A DNA stretch of 41,825 nt from the NCBI GenBank assembly GCA_945957375.1, contig CAMFKX010000010.1, forward strand, positions 1 to 41,825, in the 5' to 3' direction. The position numbers and the translations under genes were made by a program. This stretch comes from an uncultured Roseiarcus sp. (lineage in GTDB: Bacteria > Pseudomonadota > Alphaproteobacteria > Rhizobiales > Beijerinckiaceae). The notes beneath the pieces were generated by a model. That model searched no databases. It was given only the letters and a program-made list of their open reading frames with translations, and was not told the origin of the DNA. Positions within the stretch are counted from its first letter, which is position 1. The number at the start of each line of letters is the position of its first letter. This document shows, piece by piece, positions 32,525-41,370 of the stretch.

Positions 32525-33718
32525 ATGGCCCAGGATGAAATCTTCGACGTGGTTGTGGTCGGGGGCGGCCCGGCCGGAGCGACCGCCGCCCACGATCTGG
32601 CCGGCCGCGGCCTCAAGGTCGCGCTCCTCGACCGGGCGGGGCGAATCAAACCCTGCGGCGGCGCGATTCCGCCGCGCCTGATCCGCGACTTCGACATTCC
32701 CGCGAGCCTGCTCAAGGCGCGCGTCAGCCTTGCGACGATGGTGTCGCCCAAGGGCGTCAGCGTCGACATGCCGATCAACGGGGGCTATGTCGGCATGGTC
32801 GACCGGGAAGAGTTCGACGAATGGCTGCGCGATCGGGCCGCCCAATCGGGCGCGCGACGGTTCACCGGCCGCTTCGAGACCCTTACCCGGGGGAGCGACG
32901 GTCTGCCGGTCGTGCATTACGCGGCGAAGGAGCCGGGCGGCGAGGCCGGCGCGCTCAAGGGACGCTTCGTCATTGGCGCAGACGGGGCAAACTCGACCGT
33001 CGCGCGTCAGGAAGTCCGAGAGTCGAAACGCGGGAAATTCGTGTTCGCCTATCACGAGATCGTCGAGGCGCCGGTGGACGCCGCGACCGGCGCCCCGGAC
33101 GGACGCTGCGAGATTTATTATCGAGGCGCGCTCTCGCCCGACTTTTACGCCTGGATCTTTCCGCACGGCGACACGATGAGCGTCGGTTCCGGAAGCGCGC
33201 ACAAGGGCTTCTCGCTCAAGACGTCGGTGCAGACGCTGCGCGCCGAGACGGGCCTCGAAGACGTCGCCACGATTCGTCGCGAGGGCGCCCCGATCCCGCT
33301 CAAGCCCCTCCCCCGCTGGGACAACGGGCGCGACGTCGTGCTCGCGGGCGATGCGGCGGGCGTCGTCGCGCCGGCGTCCGGCGAGGGCATCTACTACGCC
33401 ATGCTGGGCGGGCGTCTCGCCGCCGAGGCGGCCGAGCAGGCGATCGTTCTGGGCGACGCGCGCGCGCTGAAGCTGGCGCGCAAGCGCTTCATGAAGGAAC
33501 ACGGACGCGTGTTCTGGATTTTGGGGATCATGCAGCGCGTCTGGTATGTCAACGACAAGCGGCGTGAGCGCTTCGTGAGCATGTGCCGGGACAAGGACGT
33601 GCAGCGACTGACGTGGGAGGCTTACATGAACAAGGCCTTGCCGCGCCGCGATCCGCTGGCGCATGTGAAGATCTTCTTCAAGGATCTCGCCCATCTTCTC
33701 AGGATCGTACCGCCATGA
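32525..33718 (+). CDS. bchP: Geranylgeranyl bacteriochlorophyll reductase
   Basis: FAD-dependent reductase that saturates the geranylgeranyl tail to phytyl on bacteriochlorophyll. 397 residues. The N-terminal dinucleotide fold VVVGGGPAGATAAHDLAGRG (~11-30) and the KPCGGAIPPRLIRDFDIP segment are typical. FAD-binding VLAGDAAGVVAPASGEGIYYAMLGGRLAAEA lies near the C-terminus. The gene overlaps tspO by 4 bp. It retains full length although bchG upstream appears lost. Confidence 0.95.
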   Translation: MAQDEIFDVVVVGGGPAGATAAHDLAGRGLKVALLDRAGRIKPCGGAIPPRLIRDFDIPASLLKARVSLATMVSPKGVSVDMPINGGYVGMVDREEFDEWLRDRAAQSGARRFTGRFETLTRGSDGLPVVHYAAKEPGGEAGALKGRFVIGADGANSTVARQEVRESKRGKFVFAYHEIVEAPVDAATGAPDGRCEIYYRGALSPDFYAWIFPHGDTMSVGSGSAHKGFSLKTSVQTLRAETGLEDVATIRREGAPIPLKPLPRWDNGRDVVLAGDAAGVVAPASGEGIYYAMLGGRLAAEAAEQAIVLGDARALKLARKRFMKEHGRVFWILGIMQRVWYVNDKRRERFVSMCRDKDVQRLTWEAYMNKALPRRDPLAHVKIFFKDLAHLLRIVPP

Positions 33719-34263
33719 TCGGCCTCATCGTCGAGCACTGGCCGGAAATCGTCGTCGCTCTCGTGTCGGTGACGGTTTGCGCGGTCGTGGGCGGGCTCAT
33801 GACGGAAATCGGGCCGTGGTACGAGGGGCTTAACTTTCCGCGCCTGAGGCCGCCGAACTGGCTGTTCGGTCCGGCCTGGACGACCATCTTCCTGCTGATC
33901 GCGGCCAGCGGCGCGGTCGCGTGGAGCCACGCCGACCCCGGGCAACAGACGTTGATGGTGATCCTGTTCGCGATCAATTTCGTCCTGAACGTGCTGTGGA
34001 GCCCGCTCTTCTTCAAATTGCATCGACCCGACTGGGCGCTTTACGAGATTGCGCCGTTCTGGCTGTCGATCCTCGCCCTGGTGATCCTCCTGTTCCGGAT
34101 CATTCCGCTCGCGGGTTGGCTGATCCTTCCCTATCTCGTGTGGGTCACTTTCGCCGGTTGGCTGAACTGGCGCGTCGTGGTTCTGAACCAGCCGTTCGTC
34201 ACTCGTTCGTTTGGCGTCGCCCCGGCGGCGGGAAAGTCGAGCCGCAGTGGCCGCCTATCTTGA
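33715..34263 (+). CDS. tspO: TspO/MBR tryptophan-rich sensory protein
   Basis: Five-span membrane protein that binds porphyrins and, in Rhodobacter, tunes photosynthesis gene expression in response to oxygen. 182 residues from the ATG at 33715, which overlaps the bchP stop. Family blocks: GPWYEGLNFPRLRPPNWLFGPAWTTIF, NFVLNVLWSPLFFKLHRPDWAL and LPYLVWVTFAGWLNWRVVVLN. The C-terminal tail overlaps the next gene's start by ~17 bp. Confidence 0.94.
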   Translation: MIGLIVEHWPEIVVALVSVTVCAVVGGLMTEIGPWYEGLNFPRLRPPNWLFGPAWTTIFLLIAASGAVAWSHADPGQQTLMVILFAINFVLNVLWSPLFFKLHRPDWALYEIAPFWLSILALVILLFRIIPLAGWLILPYLVWVTFAGWLNWRVVVLNQPFVTRSFGVAPAAGKSSRSGRLS

Positions 34264-34588
34264 TAGCGGACGACTGATCGACGCGATCCTCGCGCTGCTC
34301 GCCCTGGAGGCGCTGCTTCTGATCACGCTGCGATTGACCCTTCACCGGGGTCCGGCCTGCGCATCGTCGATCGCCAACAGTCTGGCGGGCGCCGGACTGC
34401 TGCTCGCCATGCGCGCGGCGATAACCAATGCGTCGTTCGCCGTCGTCGGGGCCTGCCTTCTCGCCGCGCTCGTGGCCCATCTCGCCGACCTCGCAACCCG
34501 CTGGCGCGCTTCGCCGCGCGCCGACGACCCTCTCCCTAACGCGCAATCATCCTCTTCCGCGCTTGCTTCGGTGAACTCCCGTGTCTGA
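34247..34588 (+). CDS. Small two-to-three-span membrane protein between tspO and dxs
   Basis: About 113 residues from a GTG at 34247; a TTG at 34211 is another possibility. Hydrophobic segments: [37 protein letters not shown] and [21 protein letters not shown] short polar tail follows. It overlaps tspO upstream and dxs downstream (8 bp), so it is embedded in a coupled operon and probably real. I recognise no family or function. Confidence 0.7.
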   Translation: MAAYLDSGRLIDAILALLALEALLLITLRLTLHRGPACASSIANSLAGAGLLLAMRAAITNASFAVVGACLLAALVAHLADLATRWRASPRADDPLPNAQSSSSALASVNSRV

Positions 34589-36500
34589 CAGCCGCACTCC
34601 GCTACTCGACAAGATCGCCATTCCCGAGGATCTCCGCCGCCTGGACAGATCCGACCTGCAGACCCTCGCAGACGAGTTGCGACAGGAGACGATCAGCGCC
34701 GTGTCGATCACCGGCGGGCACCTCGGCGCCGGGCTCGGGGTGGTCGAATTGACCGTCGCGCTGCACTACGTGTTCGACACGCCCGCCGACCGCCTGATTT
34801 GGGATGTCGGCCATCAGGTCTATCCGCACAAGATCCTGACGGGCCGCCGCGACCGCATCCGCACGCTTCGTCAGGGAGGCGGCCTCTCGGGATTCACCAA
34901 GCGAGACGAGAGCGAATACGACCCGTTCGGGGCGGGGCACTCGTCGACGTCGGTTTCCGCGGCCCTGGGAATGGCGGTTGCGCGAGATCTGTCCGGAGAG
35001 AGGCACAACGTCGTCGCGGTGATCGGCGACGGCGCCATGTCCGCCGGGATGGCGTACGAGGCGATGAACAACGCCGGGGCGATGGACTCGCGGCTGATCG
35101 TGGTCCTCAACGACAACGACATGTCCATCGCGCCGCCGGTCGGCGCGCTTTCCGCCTATCTCTCGCGTCTGCTCTCCGGCAGGACCTACCGGGGCCTGCG
35201 GGAAAGCGGCAAGCAGATCGCGCGGAAGATGCCTAGGAGGATTTTTGAACACGCCCGGCGCGCAGAAGAGCTGACGCGAGGATTCCTCACCGGCGGCACG
35301 TTGTTCGAGCAGCTCGGTTTCTACTACGTGGGTCCGATCGACGGTCACAATCTCAACCACCTGCTGCCGGTTCTGGAAAACGTGAAGGCATCCGAACTCG
35401 GGCCGATCCTGGTCCATGTCGTCACGCGCAAGGGAAAGGGCTACGGCCCGGCCGAGGCGGCGCCGGACAAGCTGCACGGCGTCAACGCTTTCGATGTCGT
35501 GAGCGGGACCCAGTTCAAGCCCAAGGCGACCGCTCCGTCCTACACCAAGGTCTTCGGCGAGAGCCTCGTCCGCGAGGCCCGCAAGGACCCGAAGATCGTC
35601 GCGGTCACCGCCGCCATGCCGGCGGGAACCGGCGTCGATGCCTTCGGCAGCGAGTTTCCCGCCCGCTTCTTCGACGTCGGGATCGCCGAGCAGCACGCGG
35701 TGACGTTCGCCGCCGGCCTCGCTGCGGAGGGATACAAGCCGTTCTGTGCGATCTACTCGACCTTCCTCCAGCGCGCCTACGATCAGATCGTGCACGACGT
35801 CGCGCTGCAAAGGCTCCCTGTTCGCTTGGCCATCGATCGGGCCGGGCTCGTCGGAGCCGACGGGCCGACGCACGCCGGCGCCTACGACGTCGCCTTTCTC
35901 GGCTGCGTGCCCAACATGGTGCTCATGGCGGCCGCCGACGAGGCCGATCTGGTTCATATGGTCGCCACCGCGGCCGCCTACGACGAAGGTCCGATCGCGT
36001 TGCGATACCCGCGCGGCGACGGCGTGGGCGTGGCGCTTCCAGAGTTCGGGATTCCGCTGGAAATCGGCCGTGGACGGATCCTGCGGGAAGGGTCTCAAGT
36101 CGCGCTCCTCTCCTTCGGAACGCGGCTGTCCGAATGCCTGAAGGCGGCGGACGACCTCGCTTGCCGAGGGCTTTCGACGACGGTCGCCGACGCGCGCTTC
36201 GCCAAGCCGCTCGACACGGCGCTCGTCGACCGTTTGGCGAAGGAGCACGAGATTCTCTTGACGGTCGAGGAAGGGTCGACCGGAGGGTTCGGTTCGCAGG
36301 TCCTCGCGCATCTCGCCGAGACCGGCGCCTTGGACCGCGGACTTCGCGTTCGCACCCTGGCGCTTCCCGACCGGTTCTTCGAACCGGACAAGCCGGAATT
36401 GCAGTACGCCCTTGCGCGGCTGAATGCGGAAGCGATTGTGGCGCGGGCCATCGAGGTGCTTCCGCGGCTGTCGGCGGGGCGGCCGAGAGTCGCTGTATGA
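34581..36500 (+). CDS. dxs: 1-deoxy-D-xylulose-5-phosphate synthase
   Basis: Thiamine-diphosphate enzyme starting the non-mevalonate isoprenoid pathway from pyruvate and glyceraldehyde-3-phosphate. It supplies the bacteriochlorophyll tail and carotenoids. 639 residues, starting with GTG and overlapping the preceding gene by 8 bp. ThDP-binding [49 protein letters not shown] and [18 protein letters not shown] are intact. Presence in the cluster beside bchP and tspO ties precursor supply to pigment synthesis. Another dxs copy may exist elsewhere. Confidence 0.96.
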   Translation: MSDSRTPLLDKIAIPEDLRRLDRSDLQTLADELRQETISAVSITGGHLGAGLGVVELTVALHYVFDTPADRLIWDVGHQVYPHKILTGRRDRIRTLRQGGGLSGFTKRDESEYDPFGAGHSSTSVSAALGMAVARDLSGERHNVVAVIGDGAMSAGMAYEAMNNAGAMDSRLIVVLNDNDMSIAPPVGALSAYLSRLLSGRTYRGLRESGKQIARKMPRRIFEHARRAEELTRGFLTGGTLFEQLGFYYVGPIDGHNLNHLLPVLENVKASELGPILVHVVTRKGKGYGPAEAAPDKLHGVNAFDVVSGTQFKPKATAPSYTKVFGESLVREARKDPKIVAVTAAMPAGTGVDAFGSEFPARFFDVGIAEQHAVTFAAGLAAEGYKPFCAIYSTFLQRAYDQIVHDVALQRLPVRLAIDRAGLVGADGPTHAGAYDVAFLGCVPNMVLMAAADEADLVHMVATAAAYDEGPIALRYPRGDGVGVALPEFGIPLEIGRGRILREGSQVALLSFGTRLSECLKAADDLACRGLSTTVADARFAKPLDTALVDRLAKEHEILLTVEEGSTGGFGSQVLAHLAETGALDRGLRVRTLALPDRFFEPDKPELQYALARLNAEAIVARAIEVLPRLSAGRPRVAV

Positions 36501-36512
36501 AGATTGATTAAG

Positions 36513-36562
36513 TGTCAAGCTCGGTTGACATTCGACTTTTGGAACGTCAATTGCGCTTTACA
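36513..36562 (+). promoter_or_regulatory. PpsR-type site pair upstream of ppaA
   Basis: TGTCAAGCTCGGTTGACA (36513-36530) is a perfect TGT-N12-ACA palindrome. CGTCAATTGCGCTTTACA (36545-36562) is a one-base-off second copy, centred 32 bp (three helical turns) away. TTGACA inside the first site could be a -35 box; the -10 is unclear. They lie 12 bp after the dxs stop and ~70 bp before the ppaA ATG. Confidence 0.65.
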
Positions 36563-36632
36563 AGACGCCTCAGATCGCGTTCAATTGCCTGAAAAGCGAC
36601 ACATTAGCCTCGATGTTTCGGGGGAAGTTGCG

Positions 36633-37496
36633 ATGGCGAGTGAGGGCGGCCTATATTCAGAGATCGGAGACGTGTGCGTGGGTCCCGTAGGACACGCCGC
36701 GCTCCGCAGAAACCGCGGTTCGCCGCGGAAGGATGAGTCGACGCCGTCGCTCGAGCGGATTGTCAGGGCGGAGATCGGGCCCAAGCTCGCCCTGTTCCAT
36801 CAGGATCGCGTCGCAGTCCTGCCGCCGAAATCCAGGCCCACGCTCGAAGAGATCGAGCGTCTGGCGATGCTGGTGATCGGAACGGACGAGGCCGCAACCG
36901 TCGCCCACTTCGAGAAGGTCTGCGCCCAGGAGCACTCGTACGCCACCCTGCTCGCCTATTTCATCGCCCCCGCGGCCCAGTTCCTCGGCGAGCTGTGGAA
37001 GCAGGATGTTTGCGACTTCTTTGAAGTGACGATCGGAGTCGGTCGGCTCCAGGCGTTCATGGACCGCCTGACGGCGCCTGACCCGCTATCGGCTGCGGAC
37101 GTCAAACGCAGGGCCCTGCTGATCGCCCTGCCTGGCGAGCCCCACGTGCTCGGGGTCCGCATGGTCGCAAAAGCGCTCGAGGCGACCGGGTGGGACGTAA
37201 CGGTGGAGGAGCATCTGCCGGCCGAAGCCAACGCCAACACGGTCGCTTCGGAATGGATCGGCGTCGTCGGCGTCTCCGTCGGCGGCGCTGCACGAGCCGA
37301 ACTTGCAGCCAGGACCGTGTCGGCCGTCCGCGGCGCTTCGCTCAATCGGAGGGTCGGGATCATGGTCGGCGGATCCGCCATCGTCGAGAACCCGGAACTC
37401 GCCATGCAGATCGGAGCGGACGCGGTCGGTTTGGACGCAGCCACGTCCGTGGTGGTCGCCTCGCATCTCCTCGTGCGTCAGGCGGCGATGGCGTAG
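36633..37496 (+). CDS. ppaA: B12-binding antirepressor PpaA/AerR
   Basis: Cobalamin-binding regulator that counteracts PpsR/CrtJ in Rhodobacter (AerR, PpaA). 287 residues from the ATG at 36633 (MASEGGLYSEI) after GGGGGAAG. The open frame reaches back into the PpsR site and is not used. A helical cap (RPTLEEIERLAMLVIGTD, FIAPAAQFLGELWKQDVCDFFEVTIG) precedes a B12-binding Rossmann domain with LPGEPHVLGVRMVAKALEATGWDV, VVGVSVGG and VGIMVGGSAIVENPELAMQIGADA. His in GEPHVLG fits the cobalamin-coordinating position. It is likely autoregulated through the upstream PpsR sites. Confidence 0.92.
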   Translation: MASEGGLYSEIGDVCVGPVGHAALRRNRGSPRKDESTPSLERIVRAEIGPKLALFHQDRVAVLPPKSRPTLEEIERLAMLVIGTDEAATVAHFEKVCAQEHSYATLLAYFIAPAAQFLGELWKQDVCDFFEVTIGVGRLQAFMDRLTAPDPLSAADVKRRALLIALPGEPHVLGVRMVAKALEATGWDVTVEEHLPAEANANTVASEWIGVVGVSVGGAARAELAARTVSAVRGASLNRRVGIMVGGSAIVENPELAMQIGADAVGLDAATSVVVASHLLVRQAAMA

Positions 37497-37558
37497 GCCC
37501 GTTTCATCCGCCTGCTCCGGCAGCCCGGCCGTCCCTCCAAAGCGCGCACGCCTCAAAG

Positions 37559-37987
37559 ATGGCGAGCGTCACGGAGGCGGCCATCGACGGCGTGAGAACG
37601 CCTCGCCATCGAGCGCCGCGGCGTCGAGAAATCGCAACGCCGTCATCGGCTTCGTCAGTGAGCACTCTCAACGGCCATGCGATCGACAACCGCCTGGCGC
37701 GCAAGGCGGCCCATGCCGCCCGGCGCCAGTTTCAGGAAAAGATCGTCCGCAGCCAAAGGCAATTCCTGTCGATCGCCGTCAGCCGAGACGTGGTCGCCCA
37801 GCGCCTGATGTCCAACGTGGTCGAAAATGCGCAGCTCGCGGCGCTCGAGATCGCCGAAGGCACAGAGATATCCGAGGTTCCCGCGCAGCTCGACGCAGTC
37901 AGCGTCTCGGTGTCGCGAACGGTCGAGGTTCTCGGCCAGCTCATCCGTTCCGGCCATGATCCCCGGCGCGCGGGAGGCGGTCGGTGA
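37559..37987 (+). CDS. Unknown helical protein overlapping the 3' end of bphP
   Basis: 142 residues from the ATG at 37559 (a GTG at 37658 would remove the Arg-rich, poorly conserved-looking first third). The core, RLARKAAHAARRQFQEKIVRSQRQF then LMSNVVENAQLAALEIAEG and SVSVSRTVEVLGQLIR, is strongly helical and could form a coiled coil. No family recognised. It follows ppaA by 62 bp and its last 47 bp overlap the convergent bphP tail. It could be part of the ppaA transcript. Confidence 0.5.
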   Translation: MASVTEAAIDGVRTPRHRAPRRREIATPSSASSVSTLNGHAIDNRLARKAAHAARRQFQEKIVRSQRQFLSIAVSRDVVAQRLMSNVVENAQLAALEIAEGTEISEVPAQLDAVSVSVSRTVEVLGQLIRSGHDPRRAGGGR

Positions 37988-39878
37988 GGTCGGCGAACAG
38001 CAGGACAAACCCCAACACCCGGTCCGTCGCGACCAGGACCGGGTCCGCCCGCACATAGACGGGAATAGACTCGCCGCGAGCCGTAACGACCGTGGCTTCG
38101 CCTCGCCACGGTTGATTTTCGACGATCAGCGCCCTCAGCCGCGCTTTCGCATGCCCTGGCTCGTCGAAAAAGCGCGCCAGTTCCTCAACCGAGGGCAGCG
38201 CATCGGCGTCGACGCCCAGCCACTCCATGAAACCCGCGCCGCTCTGGACGAACTGGCCGCGAGCGTCGGCGATCAGAACCTGTTGGTCCGAACCGCGGAC
38301 CTGACGCGACACCTGATCGAGTTGATCCTGGGCGATCAATATCCGCACCGCGCGAAACTGAACCACGACGTCGCCGATGCTCGTGCGCATCAGGCGCGCC
38401 GCCCTGAGGTCGCTCTCCGTCCAGGGATCGGACGTGCCCTTCACGATCTGGTGCCACTGCGCGAAAGACCGGCGCGGCGAGAGTTCGGACGGATCGTCGG
38501 AGTCCGACACAGCCTTGGACGGATCGCCGCCCCAGGTCACCGTCCGCACGCGCTCGTTGCGGAACCAGATCAGGATCTCATCGCTCTGGTTGAGGATGGA
38601 GACCGCGAGCACGCCGCTGGCGATGCCGGCGAGCGAGGCGAACGCCGGCGCCAAAGCGCCGAGATTCGAGGTGGCGAAGCACCCGTCCTTGATCCTCGGC
38701 CGTAGCCAGAGCGCGATCTCGCGAATGTCGTCGGTAGACGGCACATCGCCCGTCGTCTGGATCTCGCCCTCGAACAGAAGCGCCGCTCCGGTCGCCCCGA
38801 GGGGGAGCAACAACGGGCGGCTGCGGTCGAAGAGGGCGCCTCTCCAGTCGCCGACGCGGTTGATCCATTCGGTCATCCGCTGTTCGAGACGGCGCGCCGC
38901 CATCTCGCCCTGGCCTCGGGCGAAGCTCTCGAGCGCCGCGATCCGGGTCGCAAGCACCTCGGCCAAGAGCTCGCAGACGGAACGCATTTCGAAGTTCAGG
39001 GATCGCGGGGAATAGTGGTGGCAGGAGACGAGGCCCCACAATTTCCCGCTGACCATCAGTGAAACGACCAAAGTCGCATTCACCCCCATGTTCTTGAGGT
39101 ATTGGATGTGAATTGGCGAGACGCTGCGCAGGAAGCACAGCGACATGTCGAGATCTCGCCCCGAGAGCGGCGACAAGCGCGGGACGAGCGGGGTGCCCAG
39201 GCAATTCACGTCCGCCAGCAACCGCACCCGGTTGCGCTCATAGAGCCGGCGCGCGATCTGCGGAATGTCGGAGGCCGGGTAGCGGTTGCCGAGAAACGCC
39301 TCGAGATCGGGTTTCCGGGTCTCGGCGTAGACCTCGCCATGGCCTTCTTCGTCGAAGCGATAGACCATGACGCGATCGTAACCGGTGAGGGCGCCGAAGA
39401 TGCGGGCCGCTTCGTCGCAAAGCGACTGGAGACTCGCCGCCGCCATGATTTCCGGAACGAACCGTTCGAGATCGACGGACACGTCCGACATCGGGCCCGC
39501 GTGTTCGATCTCGACGACAAGCTCGCCATCGGCCGCGCGATGGACCAGCGCCGTGCAGGGTAGCTCCGTCGCTCCGACCGTGCAGGTGAGCGCAACCGGA
39601 ATGCCGCCGACCGCGACCGTCACGCCGTCGCTCAGCCGATCGGCGAGCGAGCCTCCGAGCGCGGGCAGCGAAAGTCCGCGCAGCCGACGGCGAAAGCCGA
39701 GAAAGCTCGCGGCGTTCTCGCTTTCCTGAATGACGACATGGTCCGGCTCCCGGACGACGAGGAGCGCGCCATAGGGCTGGATCGATCCCGCGAGATGGAT
39801 CTGCTCCCGCTCGCAATTCGAGAGGCTGGCGGCGCCAAAAGCCGGCGAAAGATTCGGTGCGACCGTCAAGATCCACAT
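37941..39878 (-). CDS. bphP: Bacteriophytochrome without a kinase domain (PAS-GAF-PHY-PAS)
   Basis: Biliverdin photoreceptor for red/far-red light. 645 residues: PAS (~15-130) with the biliverdin-attaching Cys22 (NCEREQIHLAGSIQPYG), GAF (~140-310) with PASDIP at 201-206 (Asp204) and CHHYSPRSL, PHY (~330-510) with WGGDPSKAV and the tongue motif PRRSF at 468-472, then a C-terminal PAS (~530-630). There is no histidine kinase. In Rhodopseudomonas palustris and photosynthetic Bradyrhizobium such a phytochrome beside ppsR2 relieves PpsR repression in far-red light through direct interaction, so the same role is likely. It lies 25 bp downstream of ppsR2. Confidence 0.94.
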   Translation of the reverse strand: MWILTVAPNLSPAFGAASLSNCEREQIHLAGSIQPYGALLVVREPDHVVIQESENAASFLGFRRRLRGLSLPALGGSLADRLSDGVTVAVGGIPVALTCTVGATELPCTALVHRAADGELVVEIEHAGPMSDVSVDLERFVPEIMAAASLQSLCDEAARIFGALTGYDRVMVYRFDEEGHGEVYAETRKPDLEAFLGNRYPASDIPQIARRLYERNRVRLLADVNCLGTPLVPRLSPLSGRDLDMSLCFLRSVSPIHIQYLKNMGVNATLVVSLMVSGKLWGLVSCHHYSPRSLNFEMRSVCELLAEVLATRIAALESFARGQGEMAARRLEQRMTEWINRVGDWRGALFDRSRPLLLPLGATGAALLFEGEIQTTGDVPSTDDIREIALWLRPRIKDGCFATSNLGALAPAFASLAGIASGVLAVSILNQSDEILIWFRNERVRTVTWGGDPSKAVSDSDDPSELSPRRSFAQWHQIVKGTSDPWTESDLRAARLMRTSIGDVVVQFRAVRILIAQDQLDQVSRQVRGSDQQVLIADARGQFVQSGAGFMEWLGVDADALPSVEELARFFDEPGHAKARLRALIVENQPWRGEATVVTARGESIPVYVRADPVLVATDRVLGFVLLFADLTDRLPRAGDHGRNG

Positions 39879-39903
39879 CTCCGGCGGAGGCGGAGGTCCG
39901 CGG

Positions 39904-41217
39904 CTATTGCGCCAGCCTGTATTTTTTCAGCTTCGCATGCAAGCTCTGACGACTGATGCCGAGCGACTTGGCGGCAGCCATTCGTTTTCCGCGGGACTGG
40001 GCAAGGGCTTCGATCAGGTGCTGACGTTCGACCGCCTCCACGGATGCGCGGACGGCCTTTTCGAGCGTCGTTCCGGATGCGCTGCCGATGGCCAGGGCGG
40101 AGGCCTCGTCGGGGGGCTTGACGCGTGATCCGACGTCGCGGACGAGGAGCGCGAAATTTCGGGGGTGATCGTCGTCGTCGCCGACCGCGGAGACTTCAAC
40201 CTCGGTGCTCATGCCGAGTTCGCCCTCGAGCATCGTCCGCAACGCGCGCACGGCGCCGTGGCGCTCCACCAGATTGAGGATCACGCGCAAGCCGGTTCCC
40301 GGCTGCGTGAACCACGAATTGGCGTTCCTCCCGATCACCGCGCTTTCCACCCCGGCCTGAACGAGGTCGAGGAAAGTGGGATTGGCCAGTCTGACGACGC
40401 CGTCGCCGTCGAGAATCGCGAAACCGTCGGGCAGACGTTGCACGATCGCCTCCACCGACGGCGACGCGCGGTCGCCTTCCAGCGGCCGGCCTGTCGTCTT
40501 GGCTTCGGCAAGCAGCGCCATCTGGAAGAGATAGAAGGCGCCGGCCTCGCTCGTCAGCGTCGAGGCGCGCAAGCTCCACGCGCCGCTGTCCGAAAGATGA
40601 AGGACGATGCCGGGGGCTCGCCCCTTCATCCGGGCCGTCTCGAGCAAGGCGTCGAGGGCTTTGCGGTCCCGGTTGGTCAGATCCGGAAGAAACTCGGCGC
40701 CGGGAACGAAACCGAGAGCCTTCGTCGCCGCCGCATTGGCCTCGACGATCCGCATATTCCCGACGCGCACGAGCGCGACCGCCTCGCTCGAGGCGTCGAG
40801 CAGCGCCCGATACCGGGTCTCGATTTCGCGAAGCTTCCAGTAATCCTGCTCTCGCTCCTTCTGGACCAGCGCCAGCCGGGACCTGAGGTCTGCAACGGCT
40901 TGCAAGCTCCTCCCGATCACGACGAAGCCGGCGCTCTCGCCGAGCTTGACGGTCGTGTATTCGAGAGTCAGTTCACGGCCGCTGGGTAATCGCTGATTGA
41001 CGGTGAAGCACGACGATTCGCCTTCGCGCCTCGCCGACTCCACCGCTCTCGCGACCCGTTCGGCCGCGTCCGGGGAGACGGTGTCCGTCCAGCGCAAACC
41101 CCGCCAATCATCGAGCGATTCGTCGGCGAGCGGCATTGCGAGCACGGCGGTTCGAATCACGCCTTCTCCGTCCACCGCGAGGGTGATGTCCGGGGGAAAT
41201 AGCGCGTGCTCGCTCAT
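39904..41217 (-). CDS. ppsR2: PpsR-family regulator, second copy, paired with bphP
   Basis: 437 residues with the PpsR plan: an N-terminal PAS-like domain (~10-105), linker VQKEREQDYWKLREIETRY, two further PAS domains (~135-235 and ~255-370) and a Fis-type HTH (~405-437, RMAAAKSLGISRQSLHAKLKKYRL). The single cysteine, Cys70, is in the first domain and the HTH has none, so its redox chemistry must differ from PpsR1. Its neighbour bphP suggests that its activity is set by light. It is shorter than PpsR1 by ~70 residues. The HTH differs in sequence from PpsR1, so target preference may differ. Confidence 0.93.
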   Translation of the reverse strand: MSEHALFPPDITLAVDGEGVIRTAVLAMPLADESLDDWRGLRWTDTVSPDAAERVARAVESARREGESSCFTVNQRLPSGRELTLEYTTVKLGESAGFVVIGRSLQAVADLRSRLALVQKEREQDYWKLREIETRYRALLDASSEAVALVRVGNMRIVEANAAATKALGFVPGAEFLPDLTNRDRKALDALLETARMKGRAPGIVLHLSDSGAWSLRASTLTSEAGAFYLFQMALLAEAKTTGRPLEGDRASPSVEAIVQRLPDGFAILDGDGVVRLANPTFLDLVQAGVESAVIGRNANSWFTQPGTGLRVILNLVERHGAVRALRTMLEGELGMSTEVEVSAVGDDDDHPRNFALLVRDVGSRVKPPDEASALAIGSASGTTLEKAVRASVEAVERQHLIEALAQSRGKRMAAAKSLGISRQSLHAKLKKYRLAQ

Positions 41218-41370
41218 CCGACACCCAAGCGGACCACGGCTGCCGGGACAGACCGCCAGGCCCTTCTCAATTCTCGGCGCGCACCCAATTCATGCTCGCG
41301 ATCCCGTGCCGCGGGGGTTCGCCCTTCAGCGCTATCCCAACCGTCGCCCGGGGTCCAGACGCCCCGGGGC

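Noticed and set aside
30995-33694. An 899-residue open frame on the minus strand
   Set aside because: Antisense shadow of bch2 and bchP. It has no recognisable domain and an Arg/Gly-rich composition.
36504-36632. Upstream extension of ppaA
   Set aside because: It begins at a TTG directly after dxs and covers the PpsR sites. The ATG at 36633 has a ribosome-binding site and matches the family start.
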